Assembly (NCBI GenBank): GCA_016584495.1
Contig: WAID01000001.1
Coordinates: 2,108,001 to 2,172,000 of the forward strand
Origin: Celoporthe dispersa
Lineage: Eukaryota > Ascomycota > Sordariomycetes > Diaporthales > Cryphonectriaceae
Length of the DNA stretch: 64,000 bases
Direction of reading: 5' to 3'
Positions 35,042 through 47,377 of the stretch are shown piece by piece (within the stretch, counting starts at the first letter, position 1; every line of letters begins with the position of its first letter). The position numbers and the translations under genes are program-made. Below the pieces are notes generated by a model. That model was not told the origin of the DNA, made no database searches, and saw nothing but the letters and a program-made list of their open reading frames with translations.

Positions 35042-35500
35042 ATGGCAGAAGAGAAGCAGCCCCCAGGCGTGGTCGAAGGCGCCACGACCGGCGATGTCGA
35101 CGACGAACTGCAGGACGACAAGGCCAAGTCGGCAGAGGACAGGAAGGCCGCCGCGGCGCTGTCCCAGCTTGACGCGCGGGGCGACGACGCCGCGACCGGC
35201 TCTGCATCGGTCGACCAGAAGGGCCTGAGCGAGGCCGTGAACAAGCTGAGCGTCGCCAAGGCCGAGGAGAAGAAGGACCTCAAGAAGGTCAAGGTGGACG
35301 CCGCGGACGTCACGCTGCTGGTGGGTGGCATCATCCGGCCCTGGGATCTGTTCCGGAGAGGAGGGGACAGAAAGACTGACGAGGTCCTCCGCGCACAGGT
35401 TGACGAGCTCGATCTGACGAAGCCCAAGGCCACCGAGCTGCTCAAGCAGCACGACGGCGATGCTGTCAAGGCGATGAGGGCGTATGTTGCCGTCAGCTGA
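35042..35500 (+). CDS. HYPK-like NatA regulator (UBA/NAC-like C-terminus)
   Basis: Homologue of Huntingtin-interacting protein K, a small partner and inhibitor of the NatA N-terminal acetyltransferase on ribosomes. Two exons, 35042-35320 and 35399-35500, give 126 residues. Features: acidic, Lys-rich N-terminal region with a helical stretch (KLSVAKAEEKKDLKKVKV), then the UBA-like three-helix end VTLLVDELDLTKPKATELL and HDGDAVKAMRAYVA, which aligns with the HYPK C-terminus only if the 78-nt intron is removed. The intron has GTGGGT at its 5' end, a branch-like GACTGAC and a CACAG acceptor. It is a multiple of three and has no in-frame stop, so a naive prediction would merge it into one long exon. 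Confidence 0.88.
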   Translation: MAEEKQPPGVVEGATTGDVDDELQDDKAKSAEDRKAAAALSQLDARGDDAATGSASVDQKGLSEAVNKLSVAKAEEKKDLKKVKVDAADVTLLVGGIIRPWDLFRRGGDRKTDEVLRAQVDELDLTKPKATELLKQHDGDAVKAMRAYVAVS

Positions 35501-35789
35501 TACGGCAGAGGGAGCTGGGGATGGCTCATACTCAAAATGCAAGCAAGTCGCATCCGAGTTTGGGGTTAAAGAAGGTCGTATACACCATACCAGGCAGACA
35601 AGAAAATTCAGACGAGCGAGGGGATGGATACAATGCTCTACAGAACAGAAGTATGTGCCGTATCTAATCCGTGGCTCAATGTTCGCTCGTGCCATTCTAT
35701 AACAAGAGTACTGACTCTTGCGTAGTCTACAATATAGTCTTTTTATTTTCTTCTTCTTTCCCATTCCTTTTCTTCGAAGCAATTCCCAG

Positions 35790-38001
35790 TCAACCTTCTC
35801 CCATGATCCAGGTGATATTTACACACCTTGGCTCCCAGAGATCCGTGTCATCGCCCATCCACGCCGGCCCTCGAGGCGGCATCTTGAAGCCTGGGCCTCC
35901 ACGTCCAGGACCATCATGACCAGGCGGCGGGCCACGGGCGGAGTCGTCCTCGTCTAGTGCAGATGCAGGTCCCCGGCCGCCTCCTCCCGGGTGTCTACCT
36001 CTCCCAGGACCTCCAGGGCCGCCTCCATGACCCCCGCCAGGAGGGCCACCACCCATGCCTCCTCCCCCTGTGCAGCATGGGCCACATGGGGATATAACAC
36101 CGCTCGTCCCACGCGCACTGCTCCTTACAGCCGTAGTATTGGCCCTCCCAGCCCAGCCAGGCGGTGAGCTCGGCTATGTCTTCGCGCCACGCGGCCGCCT
36201 TGGCCCCCAGCGTTGTGCTCGCGGCACGCCTGTCCGCCAGCATGTCGAGCCAGGCGAGCTCGATGCCGAAGCCCATCGTGACCAGCACTGCACAGACCGT
36301 GCCGTAGACTTCTTCCACCGCCGTCCGGATGTCTGCCTCCTCGGGGGACAGCGAGCGGTGTAGCTCCTCCGGCACCAGGAGCCTGGTATACCGCCATCGG
36401 CACCGCGCCAGGGTCTCCCTGTAGAGGCCCGAGTCCGTCTGCCACGTGTCGCGGTTGATCTCCTGCGGGTACTCCATATACGGCACCATGAACATGTGGC
36501 TCTGTGCCCGCAGGTCAAACAGCCACCTGTAGTACGCGGCCGTCTCGTCGTCTCCCGTGTCGCCTGTGCCCGGGGGCGGGGCGAGCCTGGTGTCCATCAT
36601 GGTCAGCTGGTTCGTGACGCGCTGCACGATCTCGGACGTCATGAGCACCCAGTCCGCGCCAGAGCAGTCATCACCCGTGTCGGGGCCGAGCAGGGCCCGC
36701 AGCGCCCTCTCCGAGTTCGTCCTCATCAGCAGGGCCTCCTCGGACGTCACGTTGCCCAGGTGGTGGAACCGCCGCCGCCGGGCGAGCTGTCTGATGGCCT
36801 CGGTCCTGTTCCCGCCCTCGCCAGGCCCCGCCCACAGGCCCTCGCTCGTCAGGTTCAGGCGGGCCTGCTCGTCCAGCGCGCGCATGCGGGTCAGGCTGGC
36901 GAACTGCGGCGAGTAGTAGCTCAGGAGCCCGCAGCTCAGCGGCCTGGCCTTGACCTCGCCCTGCCCGGGCCCGTTGCGCGTGGACCCGTAGTGCCAGGTG
37001 GCGCTGTCGAACCAGCCCCAGCCCTGGATCCTGATGAAGGGCTCGCGGCCCGAGTCCCAGCGCATGTTTGGCGGGGGTGCGCCGTGGGAGGGCTCGGCGT
37101 TGCGGTCTGTCTTGGTCGGCTGTGGTGGGAGCGGGTAGTATGAGGTGGACGCCTCCTCCTGGGTCCCGGCGTCGTCTCCTCTTCTCCTGGCGGCAAGCAG
37201 TTCTTCCACCACCCCGCTGCCGCCATCCTCCTCCTCCTCCTTTTCCTTCGCCTCCGCCTCCGGTAACAGCGGCGCCGTGACATTCATCCTCGAGACCAGC
37301 CTCAGGCTCGGGCTGAGAAAGTCACACCAGATCATCTCGAACCCAGCGTTCATCCGCACGATGCCCTCGAGCCCCCACCCAGGCCCCCTCAGCCCGGCCT
37401 CCTCGAGCCAGTCGCACAGCCCATGCGCCCGCAGGTACTCCGGCCCCAGCCCCATCATACCTCCCCGCCCGCCGCCCTCGCCTGCAGGCCCGGAGACGTT
37501 CCCAAACACCTGCAGCATCTGGGTGTCCATCTGGCCCAGCCCCATGAGCGTGGCGCTCTCGCCGTCAAAGTACAGCGCGCGCACGGGCTGGGCGGTCTGG
37601 TAGGTGAGCAGGAAGGAGTCGCGGCTCGAGCCCATGATGCCGTAGCTCATCTCGAGGTCGAAGGCGAGCCACTCCGGGCTGGGAGGCTCGGGTGTGCTGT
37701 CCTCGGGGGAGATGAGGCCGTGGTAGAGGAGGGTGTAGGCTGGGATCTCGACCGCCGCGAGGGTGTGGCCGTTGGGGAAGATGGTGTTGCTCCATTGGTG
37801 CAGGAGGCTGGGGATCGAGGCGAAGAGGTGTGGGAGCGGAGAGGTGAAGTTCAGGGTCCGCTGTGGCGCGTGGTCATCTTCGAGGATGCTGCTGTCCAGT
37901 GGCTTCTGAGACGATGGATCTGGGAGGGCTGCTACGGCTGGAGCAGCGGTGAGAAGCAAGGATGCGACGAGGGGAAGAGGAAGAGACAGTGTCGACAACA
38001 T
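35790..38001 (-). CDS. Secreted protein of unknown function with Gly-rich tail, one frameshift
   Basis: Not assigned to a named family; about 736 residues. ATG at 38001 gives a clear signal peptide (MLSTLSLPLPLVASLLLTAAPAVAA). An in-frame ATG at 38028 would bury it. The large ectodomain has several N-glycosylation sites (LNFTSP, GNVSGP, MNVTAP, LNLTSE, GNVTSE), Trp-rich motifs (WGWFDSATWHYGS) and paired cysteines near the end (YYGCKEQCAWDERCYIP). After CYIPMWPMLHR the long frame turns into a Trp/Arg-rich ending that stops at 35995. Removing one base of run C5 at 36064-36068 instead continues into a Gly/Pro-rich tail (GGGMGGGPPGGGHGGG) and an ordered end DTDLWEPRCVNITW, stop at 35790. I prefer the latter. 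The N-terminal ectodomain contains LALFDLEMSYGIMG-like conserved-looking segments, but I cannot name a function. Confidence 0.75.
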
Positions 38002-38695
38002 CGTGCCTTTTTTTTTTGGTCCAGTCACCTTGAGAAAGTCATAACGGTCTGCTTGCTCTCTCTAGAGAACACACAAAGAAGCAGTCTGTTGATGCGACAT
38101 GGAACAATACTGATGGGAGCTTGTAATGGCCAGGTCTTGGACACACGAGGGTGGCGATTTCGAGGTCCTTATCATCATGTCCAGGTCACCGTGCAGCAAG
38201 AGGGTGTCAAAGATAAAGAACGGCCAGGGATCGAAACGCGCGTCACCCTGTCTGTTGGGCTTATACCCCCGGACCCACCCGTGCATACTCGTCAGGTCTG
38301 GGGACGTCACTTGCATGGTAGAAACAGCCTCACGACATTGACCAATCGTAGTATATGCTGGAATTTGCCATGACTTCTTCTTGGGCAATACAGGCTCTGC
38401 CCAGTCTAGATCAGGTCTGAACGATAATATCTCCCCAGGTGCGATGGTATAATCTTGAAATCTCAGTATTGATTGACAAATTTGTCAGGTCTGGGTGAGC
38501 TATGACCAGAGAGGCATGTTGAACATACATTCTCTCAATTGTCGCAAGAGTATAAAAAAAAAAAGAGCGTGATCGGATAATGAATGTTCTCGCCTCTAAA
38601 TCATACCGCTCAAGCGCCTTCTCAGAAACGCCGTACAAAATTGCGAACGAATCACGACTGCCGCTCTCATCGAGCCAGAAAATCCCAGTGGTGTC
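38002..38695. other. Intergenic region
   Basis: 5' flank of the secreted-protein gene and 3' flank of the BRCT gene (both -). A T-run lies at 38009-38017 and an A-run at 38555-38564. No gene is supported. Confidence 0.45.
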
Positions 38696-41600
38696 TCAGT
38701 TCCACTCCTTCCAGCTCCTGGCCAACGGGCTCGAGATCTTTGGTGCGAACGCCAGACTCTTCCGGCGCGCATCCATCAGCCTTCTCGCTACACTCTCGTC
38801 CCTCTGCAGACCAAGAATCCCAGCCCCCATGTCCTCATACATGTGTTGGGCCTTGGGTGGGCACGTGCGCTGCATCAGCTGTTCTCGGGACAGCATCTCC
38901 TCGACGCCAATGTTCTCTTCATCATCATCTGCCATCGGGGTGTCTGGCTCGATCTCCATCGCGAACCGGTGGATGGCATCTGGAGCTGGCGTCTTGGGCA
39001 CGGGCGTCAGGGGTGCAGTGTTGTACCAGCCCTCGTGGCCCGCCGGGATCTCGAAGTCGAGGTCGTTCAGGTCAAGGTCACCGGAGCTCTCAAAGTCATC
39101 CGGCGAGTGCATCCAGAGACTGCTATCACGACGGTTCGCAGGTGCAGGCGTCGTGGGTGCGGTTCTGCATTCCCGTGTCGCGCCGCGGGCGGTCGACTCA
39201 GGCACCGGTGTGCTCTCGTCGCCGAGTGCATTGGGATCTAGGAGAGTCCTGCGCCGGGCGGCGCTGCGGGGGATGAGGGAGGTGTCGATGTAGTAAGGAG
39301 CTTCATCAAGCCACTCGTTTGCTCGTTCGCAGCTGGCAGAACCGGTTAGCATGAAATGTGAAAAAGAAGAAAGCTTGATCCAACAAAGCGACTTACTCCA
39401 AGACCCAGCCCACACCGACACACTGCACGAGCCCATCAGTCTCACGGACCTTGTCCATCGTAGCCTTGCCGCCGTCCTTGTACACCACATGCGTAATGCC
39501 AACCTTGAAAGGTGCATCCCTGTCCTTGGGGTCCCAGTGCCAGCTCGTCACGCATCGGGCGCCCATCTGCGTGAGGAGCTCGATGAAGATGGCGCTGGCA
39601 TCAGCACCGTCCATGGTATGAACGTCGACGAAGACCACTGCTCCGCGGAGCAGAGCTGGGTGGACATCGGGACGGGGAGTCCGTGCAGGCGTCTCTGGCT
39701 GTGACCAAGCCTGGGGCTTGGATGGAGTCTCGGGAGGCGGCAAGGATCCTGATCGCTCAAGGAGGCTCTCTTCCTCCACAGCCTCTTCCAGGGCAGCATC
39801 CACGTCCCCGCTCTTAGTGGGCGAGTAGGAGATGACAGTCGCGCTCCTAGAAAGGTTATGCGTAGGCCGAGGCACGGGGAGGCGGGAGATGCTGTGCCTC
39901 CGCTTCTTCAGCGACGGCTGAACCACCGGGGTGGACTCGTCCGCGGGCTTCAGCGGTACCTTGGACACGGTGTGGAACTCGCGTCTGACGGGCCTCTGAG
40001 GGGTGACGGGTGGAACCAGGATGCCATTGACCGCCTGAGCTGGAACAGCATTTTCATCACCGTACTCCTGGCTAGCCTCCGAGATGGAGTCGTCGTTGCC
40101 ATAGAGGTTCAGCATCGACTCAACGTGCTCAGGAGACATCATTGACATCTCGTTCGCCTCAGCAGCGAGGTCCAGGTCCTCCTCTGTGATAGAGATGTCC
40201 TCCAGCACGGGATCCTTAATCTCGGGAACGGCAGGAAGAGGTTCGGTGTCATCAGTAGGCTCTTTCGCTTCCTCGCCGGGGAGGATGCACATCTGATCCT
40301 CGAAAAATTGCGTTTGCGTCGCGCTCTCCGGCGCGGACTCAGGCTTCTCGGCCGTTGGTGCCTTTGGCTTGTGAGGGCTGCGAGCTTGCCACTCGTCGAA
40401 ACGACGGGCCAGCGGCGTGAAGCCGAAGCCAGAGGTGCGAGGCCTCATGGCGCTGCCTCTCATCTCCTTCATGGGCGAGGCGGCGTTGGGCGTCGTCACT
40501 CGAGTGTGCTCATCATCCGACTCTGAGTAAGTCGTGTCGAAAGGAATCATGTCCTTTTGCCGAAGCCCAAACATGTCCAGCGTCGCTCGCGGGGGCGAGT
40601 CGGGTGGTGTAGTGCTGATGTCGCAAGGTTCGATGTTCTCAACCTGAAGTTCAGGTTGGTCAACGACCATAGGCTCCCCCGAGTCCTCCATGATCTCTAC
40701 CTCATTTCGCTCCTGTTCCTGTTCGAGGACAACAGTCTCACAGTCATCCTCCTCGGTAGGCTCGTCTACAGGTGTTGAGGATCGGTTGAGCGCGGGATCA
40801 ACTTCACGCGGCAACACTGTTGACATTCGCCCGTTGAAGTCTGGCTTTGCGGGAGAATCTGCTTCCTTGAGCTTGGCCTCCATTGTCTCAGCAGTCTCGG
40901 CATCCTGAAGCTGCTCAACTTCTTCACCCTCTTCGACTGTGGGAGGAGAGCAGAGCAGGACGGGGGTCGGGGCGGGAGAGCGCTCCTCAGTGACCGCCTC
41001 CGGCTCCTTGCGTGGCTTGACAGGTGAGAATGGGCGCTTTGCTGGCGACTGGAGGAGGGATTGCTTGAATGGGGAGGAAACAGCGAGTTCCCGCGAGCTG
41101 AACGGGTTCGAGTCGCCAGTCTTCAAGGGCATGGGTGGCCGCTTTGCTGGTGACTGCAGCAGAGATGCCTTGAACGGAGTGGCGCCGGACTGCAGGGCTT
41201 CCGCTGCCGCAGGAAGGCCCAGCTGTAGTCCTTCGATCCGCTTGGCAGGAGACTTCATCGAGTTCTTGAAGGGGAGATTGCGGTGGTCGCCGGGATGGGC
41301 TTCCGAGCAAGAAAGTAGATTCCGCAGGCGGCAGAGCAAGATCCGCACCCTCCTCCTCCTCTTCTTCCTCCTCCTTATCCTCCTCATCAGCTGTGTCGTC
41401 CTTATGAGCCTTGGATGCAGGCTTAGTGCCAAGCTGAGGCCTCACAGGGGTCTGGCGGAAAGGTCTCGCAGGGGTCCTGTCCATAGCAAGCTCATCCTCG
41501 GAATCGACATCGCGATCCCGATTCACCGATAGCTGGGAGATCTTCTTAGGGCTCAGAGGCATCGGTGCCTTCTTCTCGTCGGTGCTCTCCTTGGTGCTCT

Positions 41601-42399
41601 TCTTTCTCGTCGTGGTGGCGGTGGTCCTCGTCGTGCGGCCGGTGCCGGCAGGCTTGCGAGCAGGCTTCGCGCGCATGCCCGTGGCTGCTGGTGCCTCTAC
41701 GAGCTTGCTGGCGGCGGCGGCAGCGGCGGCGGGAGCGGTGGCGGCCTTCCTCGCCCCTGTAGCGGGAATCACATTCTCCTTGTCAGGCTCCGCAAATGTC
41801 ACTGTCTTCTTGACAGGTTTGGAGGTAAGCGCACTCGCACTGGTAGCAGTACCTGCCTGGCGACCGCGCTTCTTGATGGTGGGTTCAGGCGCGAGGTCGT
41901 CTGCGTCCTCGTCGGCCTCCTCCTCAGCTGGTGGCTTCTTCGCTCGTGCCCGTGTGGCCCTGGCGGGGGCGCTTCCTCCTTCACGGGCTCCGTGGCGGGC
42001 TTCTTGGCGGGCCGGCCGCGCTTCGCTCGAGGAGCTGGCTCGGGCTCTGGGTCAACAATCTTCTTGGGCCGCCCGGGGCCCTCGAGTGGCAGTCGCAGTG
42101 GCCCGCGAGGCGGGTGGTGGGCGCTTGGCGGCTATCTCGACCTCGCTCTCATCTTCATGGTCGTCGTCGCGCGTCTTACGCTTGGTCGATCGCCTGGCTG
42201 CCGAGGAGGCACCTTCTGATGGAGCAGAGGGGGCGCTGGTGGCCGCAGTGGCACGGGTCGCCTTTGCCTTGCTTGCTGCGGTGGCTGTAGTCTTGGCAGG
42301 CTTTGCTGCCTTGGCTGCAGAAGAAGTTGTGCTCGATGTTGCCGTCCTCGCGGCCCTAGCTCGAGTGATGCGCTTGGGCGGTGAGGCTGGGGGCTCCAT
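38696..42399 (-). CDS. Microcephalin-like BRCT protein with AT-hooks and SPAKR repeats, three frameshifts
   Basis: About 1,212 residues, two exons (39397-42399 and 38696-39332). The N-terminal third is basic and Ala/Lys-rich with AT-hook-like GPGRPKK and KRGRPAKK, then KKRGRQ. A middle disordered region contains three copies of a short motif, [ST]PFKxS(L/M)xxSPAKR (for example SPFKQSLLQSPAKR). The C-terminal BRCT domain reads GAVVFVDVHTMDG, MGARCVTSWHW, KVGITHVVYKDGGKATMDKV and VGVGWVLDCERANEWLDE, crossing the 64-nt intron, and resembles the first BRCT of microcephalin. A conserved tail after DTSLIPRSAARR carries LWMHSPDDFE. Three single-base corrections are required: an extra base in G4 42075-42078, a missing base in G5 41965-41969 and an extra base in G4 41271-41274. 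Each correction restores a recognisable motif. It is likely a nuclear chromatin or DNA-damage protein. Confidence 0.82.
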
Positions 42400-43230
42400 G
42401 TTGGTCGTGAATTTGTCGCAATGGATGGCTTGTCGTGTGGATGGGATATTTGGCTGTATGGTGGTATGAGAAAGGGGGAAGAAAAGAAAAGAAAAAAGAG
42501 GTTAGTAATAAGGCTAGAAAGAAGAGTTCATATGCATCGCCTTTAAAAATTGGGGGTGTGAACTGCGATGCGCCGCGGAATGAAGCTGCGAGCTTGTTGC
42601 GCTTGTGTATTTGTTGTCATTGGGTGGGTCGGCTGGGGGAGGAAGGGCCCTGAACGTCGCGCGTGTTATTTACTAGTATGGCTGGTCCGTGCCCCCGCTT
42701 CATTGTGGGGCCTACGACTTGTTGGCCAAGCAACACGCCAGGCCCAATTAGAGACGTACCTTTCTCCTCTCGCCTTGCTCCGTACGTGCAAAGAGACTTT
42801 GGCAGCTCGACAGCATTGACCCTAGAAAGATTCATTTTATACACGAATATGATGTATCTACGTCTGTCTGCCTTCTTGTTTTTTCTCCCTTAGAATGGCT
42901 ATACAATATCTCAAAGTTACACAGTCCTTGGCATACCTCCTCCATCTCCTGTTTACACGACCAAGAGTCAAGTGCATCGATCACGGTCACTTGAGTCGAC
43001 ATCAGAAAAAGGCGCACAGTTGGTAGTCGGCAGCAAAGTAGGTAACCCGGGAGATCTATGCAAATACCAGATTGCTCCTGCTAGATATCCAAGGCACTCG
43101 AATATAGGTACTCAGTACGTATCAAACAATGGCGGTGGTGCTCTGCAACCTCTCCCCATGCCCAATGCTGTCAATGCGTCATCACTCATGTCCCTTTCTA
43201 CTGCATATCCGATTCTATGGCCATCTAGGT
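42400..43230. other. Intergenic region
   Basis: Upstream of the BRCT gene (-) and 3' of the protease gene (-). A purine-rich GA tract occurs at 42470-42500. No gene seen. Confidence 0.45.
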
Positions 43231-44885
43231 CTAGAAATTTCCATCCGACTTGGCGGCAAAGCCAATGCGCATGTTCCCGCCGTCAAACACAGTGAACTGC
43301 GCCTTGAGGAAGATGTCGCCATAGATGGCGAAGCCCAGCCCGCTGTTGCTCTGGATGCCCCCAAAGCACAGCTCCGAGGTCTCGGTTGAGTCGCCAGTCA
43401 CAGGCGCGAACTTGATGATGTCGCCAGGGACGACGGCCTGATACCCGCTGATGACGGCCGTGAACGAAGGGACGGTGTCGTTACAGTTGAACACGACCCC
43501 TCCTTGCTGCTGACTGTTCTGCGCCGAGGGGATCTGCTGGTAGTACGCCTCGACCGCCTCGTCAGGCATCAGCATGAGCGTCGTGCCCGTGTCCGCGATG
43601 GCCTGGTGCGGAAGCGCTGTCGCCTCGCCTTCCCCGACCGCAAACCCGCTGGCCGCGAACTGCCAGAAACCCTGGCTGCTGTTGACAGCGACGAAGTTGA
43701 CACTGCCCGTGAATTCAGACTCGTCGACGAAGCCAAAGTTGTAATTGCCAGCTGTGGGGTACAGGGCGTGCACGTCAGTAGGTATGTCTCGAGCTCGTGT
43801 CACCACCTGTCTCGTTCGCACGCCGCGGGCATGGGGGCTGCTGCTTACCGGTGCCGTGCTTCAGGTTGGCAGTGAACAGCGGCATGGCCAGGTTCTCCAT
43901 GGCGTTGGAGAAGAAGGTCTTTTGCGGGTCGGGCGTCGTGCCGCCGCTGGTCACCTGGTTGATGCTGTCCATGGCGAGTCCCAGCAGCCCAGATGTCGCC
44001 TGGTCCTCAGTAAAAGAACCAGTCACCATCGTGGCGCCCTCGACAGCTTGGTCCTGCACGCTCACGCCGCCGACAGTGACGACGTCCCGGAAGACGGTGC
44101 CCGAGGCGCCGCTCCCGTCGCCGTACTGGATCTGGAACTCAGCGTTGGCAACCTCGGACGCCGTCGAGCTGGAGTCCGGGTCGTATAGCTGGTGGCCCTG
44201 AGACTGCTCCTTGGGCGTCTGCGTGGTGAACACCCACAGGTCCGAGGAGCCCGTGTCGAAGTCGAGCATCACCGTCTGTGGCGGCGTGCCGATCTGCACG
44301 GGTGTGAGGTACTCCACGTCGTTGGCCTCCGGTATGGCAGACGCCGAGCCTGTGCTGAGGTCAGAAGATGCGGCTTTTCCAGAGAGTGCCTGCTTGCTTA
44401 CCTTTGGTTGAGCTGGAAGGGGTTGCGGTGCTGTTCGATGCTGTTTGGTAACCCGTCAACACCCGATGTCCTCAGCTACAGAACCCAGACGATAGAGAGC
44501 CCTTACCACTCTGTCCACCACCACTTCCACCCGAAGAGGTGCTGCTACTTCCAGTCGTACCCGTGCAGCTGTCGGGAACGTTTGTGCTGCTCAGACCCAG
44601 TTCCTGGAGGATCTCATCAACGATGCAGAGCAGGGTCGGGTCTATGGTGGCACCAAACTGGGTATATTTCCGCAGGGACTGGAGGTACGCTCTTGGGCCA
44701 CGACCAGATGTCATAAAACCTTGATTATGGACCTGTTCCGCGCGGAGGGTCATGCCACCGAGGGTCAGAACCTCGAACTTCTCGACCTGCTCCGTCGTCA
44801 GCGCCAGGAGGCTTTCCAGCGCACTCGACACGGGCGCGGCACCAGCGAGGGACGCCCCCAGGGCGGTAATGGCGACGAATTTCAT
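43231..44885 (-). CDS. Secreted aspartic protease, pepsin family A1
   Basis: Penicillopepsin-like endopeptidase, 479 residues, four exons: 44507-44885, 44402-44440, 43849-44349 and 43231-43751. Signal peptide MKFVAITALGASLAGAA. The propeptide carries the typical fungal pattern EQVHNQGFM plus GPRAYLQSLRKY. The catalytic aspartates are Asp171 in FDTGSSDLW and Asp360 in IADTGTT, with the flap region EFQIQYGDGSGASGTVF between. The C-terminus is GDIFLKAQFTVFDGGNMRIGFA. Between propeptide and catalytic core is an extra Ser/Thr/Gly-rich linker of about 55 residues; part of it is encoded by a 39-nt microexon (44402-44440), an arrangement not needed for the fold. All exon phases are consistent and no frameshift is needed. 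A GPI-anchor tail is absent, so it should be freely secreted. Confidence 0.93.
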
Positions 44886-47377
44886 GGTGTAGCAGTCGCG
44901 CCCGTCCGAGTGTGATACCAGATCACAGGAGAAGGAAGAAAAAGAAAGAAGAAAAAGAAAATCAAGAGCACCCTGGCGAACAAGCCTATACCATCGAAGT
45001 AAACCAGAGTGACCTGCTCACAGCGCTTGGAGGTGGAAGGCGAGCGAGCGCTTGACAGCGGGAGGACAAGAGCACCATGAGAAGATTTCTAGCAGATGAT
45101 CGTCCGCTTGTCACGGCAGGATCATGTATGACCATCGTACATCATCATGCACTCGGAAAACAGGGAAAAATCGGAGCTATTCTCCCTTTGCCATTGTACC
45201 ATGCTTCATCGTTGCCGTACTGACCTTCTCCCCCCCCTCCCCCGGTGATCCCCCAAGATGACAACCCGGCGCGTATACCAAACAATTCCTAACATTACAC
45301 TATATTTATTTCTTTTGTAGATTTTTTTTAAAAAAAAAACCACCAATGAAGTTAGCTATCTCATAACCCAGTGACCTGGGTAGAATGAATGGTGGAGCTA
45401 GCAGCTCTCCAAGAAGGGATACTGAGAGGGCGTTTGAGAATGGCGATCACCAGGGTCGCCTCCGAGGGCCTGGTGAGACGCCAATGAGGCCAAGGCCTAG
45501 AGGCCAAGCGAGAATTATGGGGACGAGTATAATCTTGGCTGCTTCAGGAGCCTCAACCGTACACGCGCGAGACGGTGTGTAGGCAGATCATGCAAGATGT
45601 CCAGCTGGGAGGCCTTGGGCAAGATGTGCGGCCCCAAGGTAAACAACCGCGGAATAGCCAAGCAGCAGTTCACAAGCTCACGATACACACACACACACAC
45701 ACACCACTTGGATTTCTGTGCGATATTGTCAAACTGACAGTCCATGAGAATTACAATCGCTGGACTTCAACCTGCCTCCGGCCTAGCGCAATTGCTGCTA
45801 TCTGAAGTCTACTGAGGCGGGGCCAAGCTTAAAAAGAAGCTTATGCGATGGGCGTCTGTCACTGCCTCAGTCTCGAGATGAGGAGTCCTATCAGCTTTTT
45901 GACAGCCGCACACTTGCGATGTTCGGCTGGATGTTCAGACGGGACCTGACCTCGGACGAAGGTCGTAAATTGGGATCATGCGCCGAAAAACTTGGAGCTG
46001 CTGAGGCTGACTGTCTTCTCTCATTAGCCGCCGCGATGAGACCAGTGTAGGTATTCCCGGGCTGGGATGCGTACTTTCAGTACTATATATTTAAAACGCC
46101 ATGCATGTTCCAGACTTAGTAAAGCCTCACTGCTACCTCATGTGGGTGGCCTGCAGGGCTTCAGAAAGAATAATACTTTTCTTCTTCCTTTTCAGTGTCT
46201 TCAAGCCGTTTACGGTCCACTAAAAGAAACTCAATCTAACTTACTAGCTTGGGTGGAGGTAGTGTGCATTACAAAGGACCATAGCCCCCCTGACATTGGC
46301 AGCCTCAAGTTGGGTTGTAGACGGGAGAGGATCGACCTCGCATGATCTGAAGCGGCGTACGCATCAAATCTTGATCGATAACGGACTTTTCTCATTCCGG
46401 CCAGTCACTACTCACTGCACGACTCACTCTCGTTATGACCAAGATGTATCATTTACCTGCGTCTGTCATGTGACCTTGTGAAACTGAAGCTCATGGCAGG
46501 CGTCATGTCTTGAAGTATTGCCACTATACATGAGAATTTGAGTTGGCGGACTTCGGGCATAAAAATTCGTGGTGGCCCCGTTATACATACGTCTGACCAG
46601 ATGCCTTGAGGATGACTGTGTGCAATCAAGAAGGGAAAGAGCCCTTATGCTATGGAGAGCAAGCTTCGCGAGGTTCACGATGCTGAATTAAACTCGAAGA
46701 CGCGAGTGTGGAAATCATGATGGCACCTCAAGAGCAGCGGCTGGAAACGACCCAGCAGAGAATAGGAATTGAGTACGATCTCGTCCTGAGACTCAGATCG
46801 AATAGACTCGGGCTTACTTGCTAAACTTTGGGAATGGCCGAGGCGAAGCTCGCACCTCCTGGCTTGTCCTTCTTGTCAAGGTCAAAATAGGCGCTCACTT
46901 TCTGGGGTTCCACCCGTGCCGCTGCGCAGCGGGGTTGTGGGGGCCTAACCCGCCTAAGCCAGCCACCTCCACCGCCTATGCCAGGGCTCCGACAACAGGC
47001 AGGAACCACTATACGCGTCTTCTGCCCAGAGTGGCTCGTGACGACGTGACTTGGCCTTCCAAACCAAGCAGAGGAAGCTTCTCGACCAAGTGCAGCACGC
47101 CACCCCGTGGTATTGTCATCATTGCTGCTGACTTGTTGGTTGACCTTCGGTGTGGTTCTGGAATCCTGCTGACGATCTCTGAACGCTCACTCATTTACCT
47201 TTTGTCGGACTTGACCGTTTCCAGTGCTGTGATCTTCCCGTCTCTTTCAGCCGTGCATAAAGCAACGACCTCATCCGAGCTCTCCTTTGTGATACGTCTT
47301 GCGCAGCATCGCGCAATCTACACTACACCATTCCAGTGCCACGTGGCACGCACTGTTGTCGTGCTGGCAGCTTCACC
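44886..47377. other. Divergent intergenic region, about 2.5 kb
   Basis: Upstream of the protease (-) and WSS1 (+). It contains a GA/AAAG-rich tract (44928-44960), T and A runs at 45327-45341 and a CA microsatellite. The open frame 46818-47468 (+) overlaps the WSS1 start in another frame and looks spurious. No gene is supported. Confidence 0.45.
45684..45704. repeat. (AC)n microsatellite
   Basis: About ten AC units in intergenic DNA. Confidence 0.95.
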
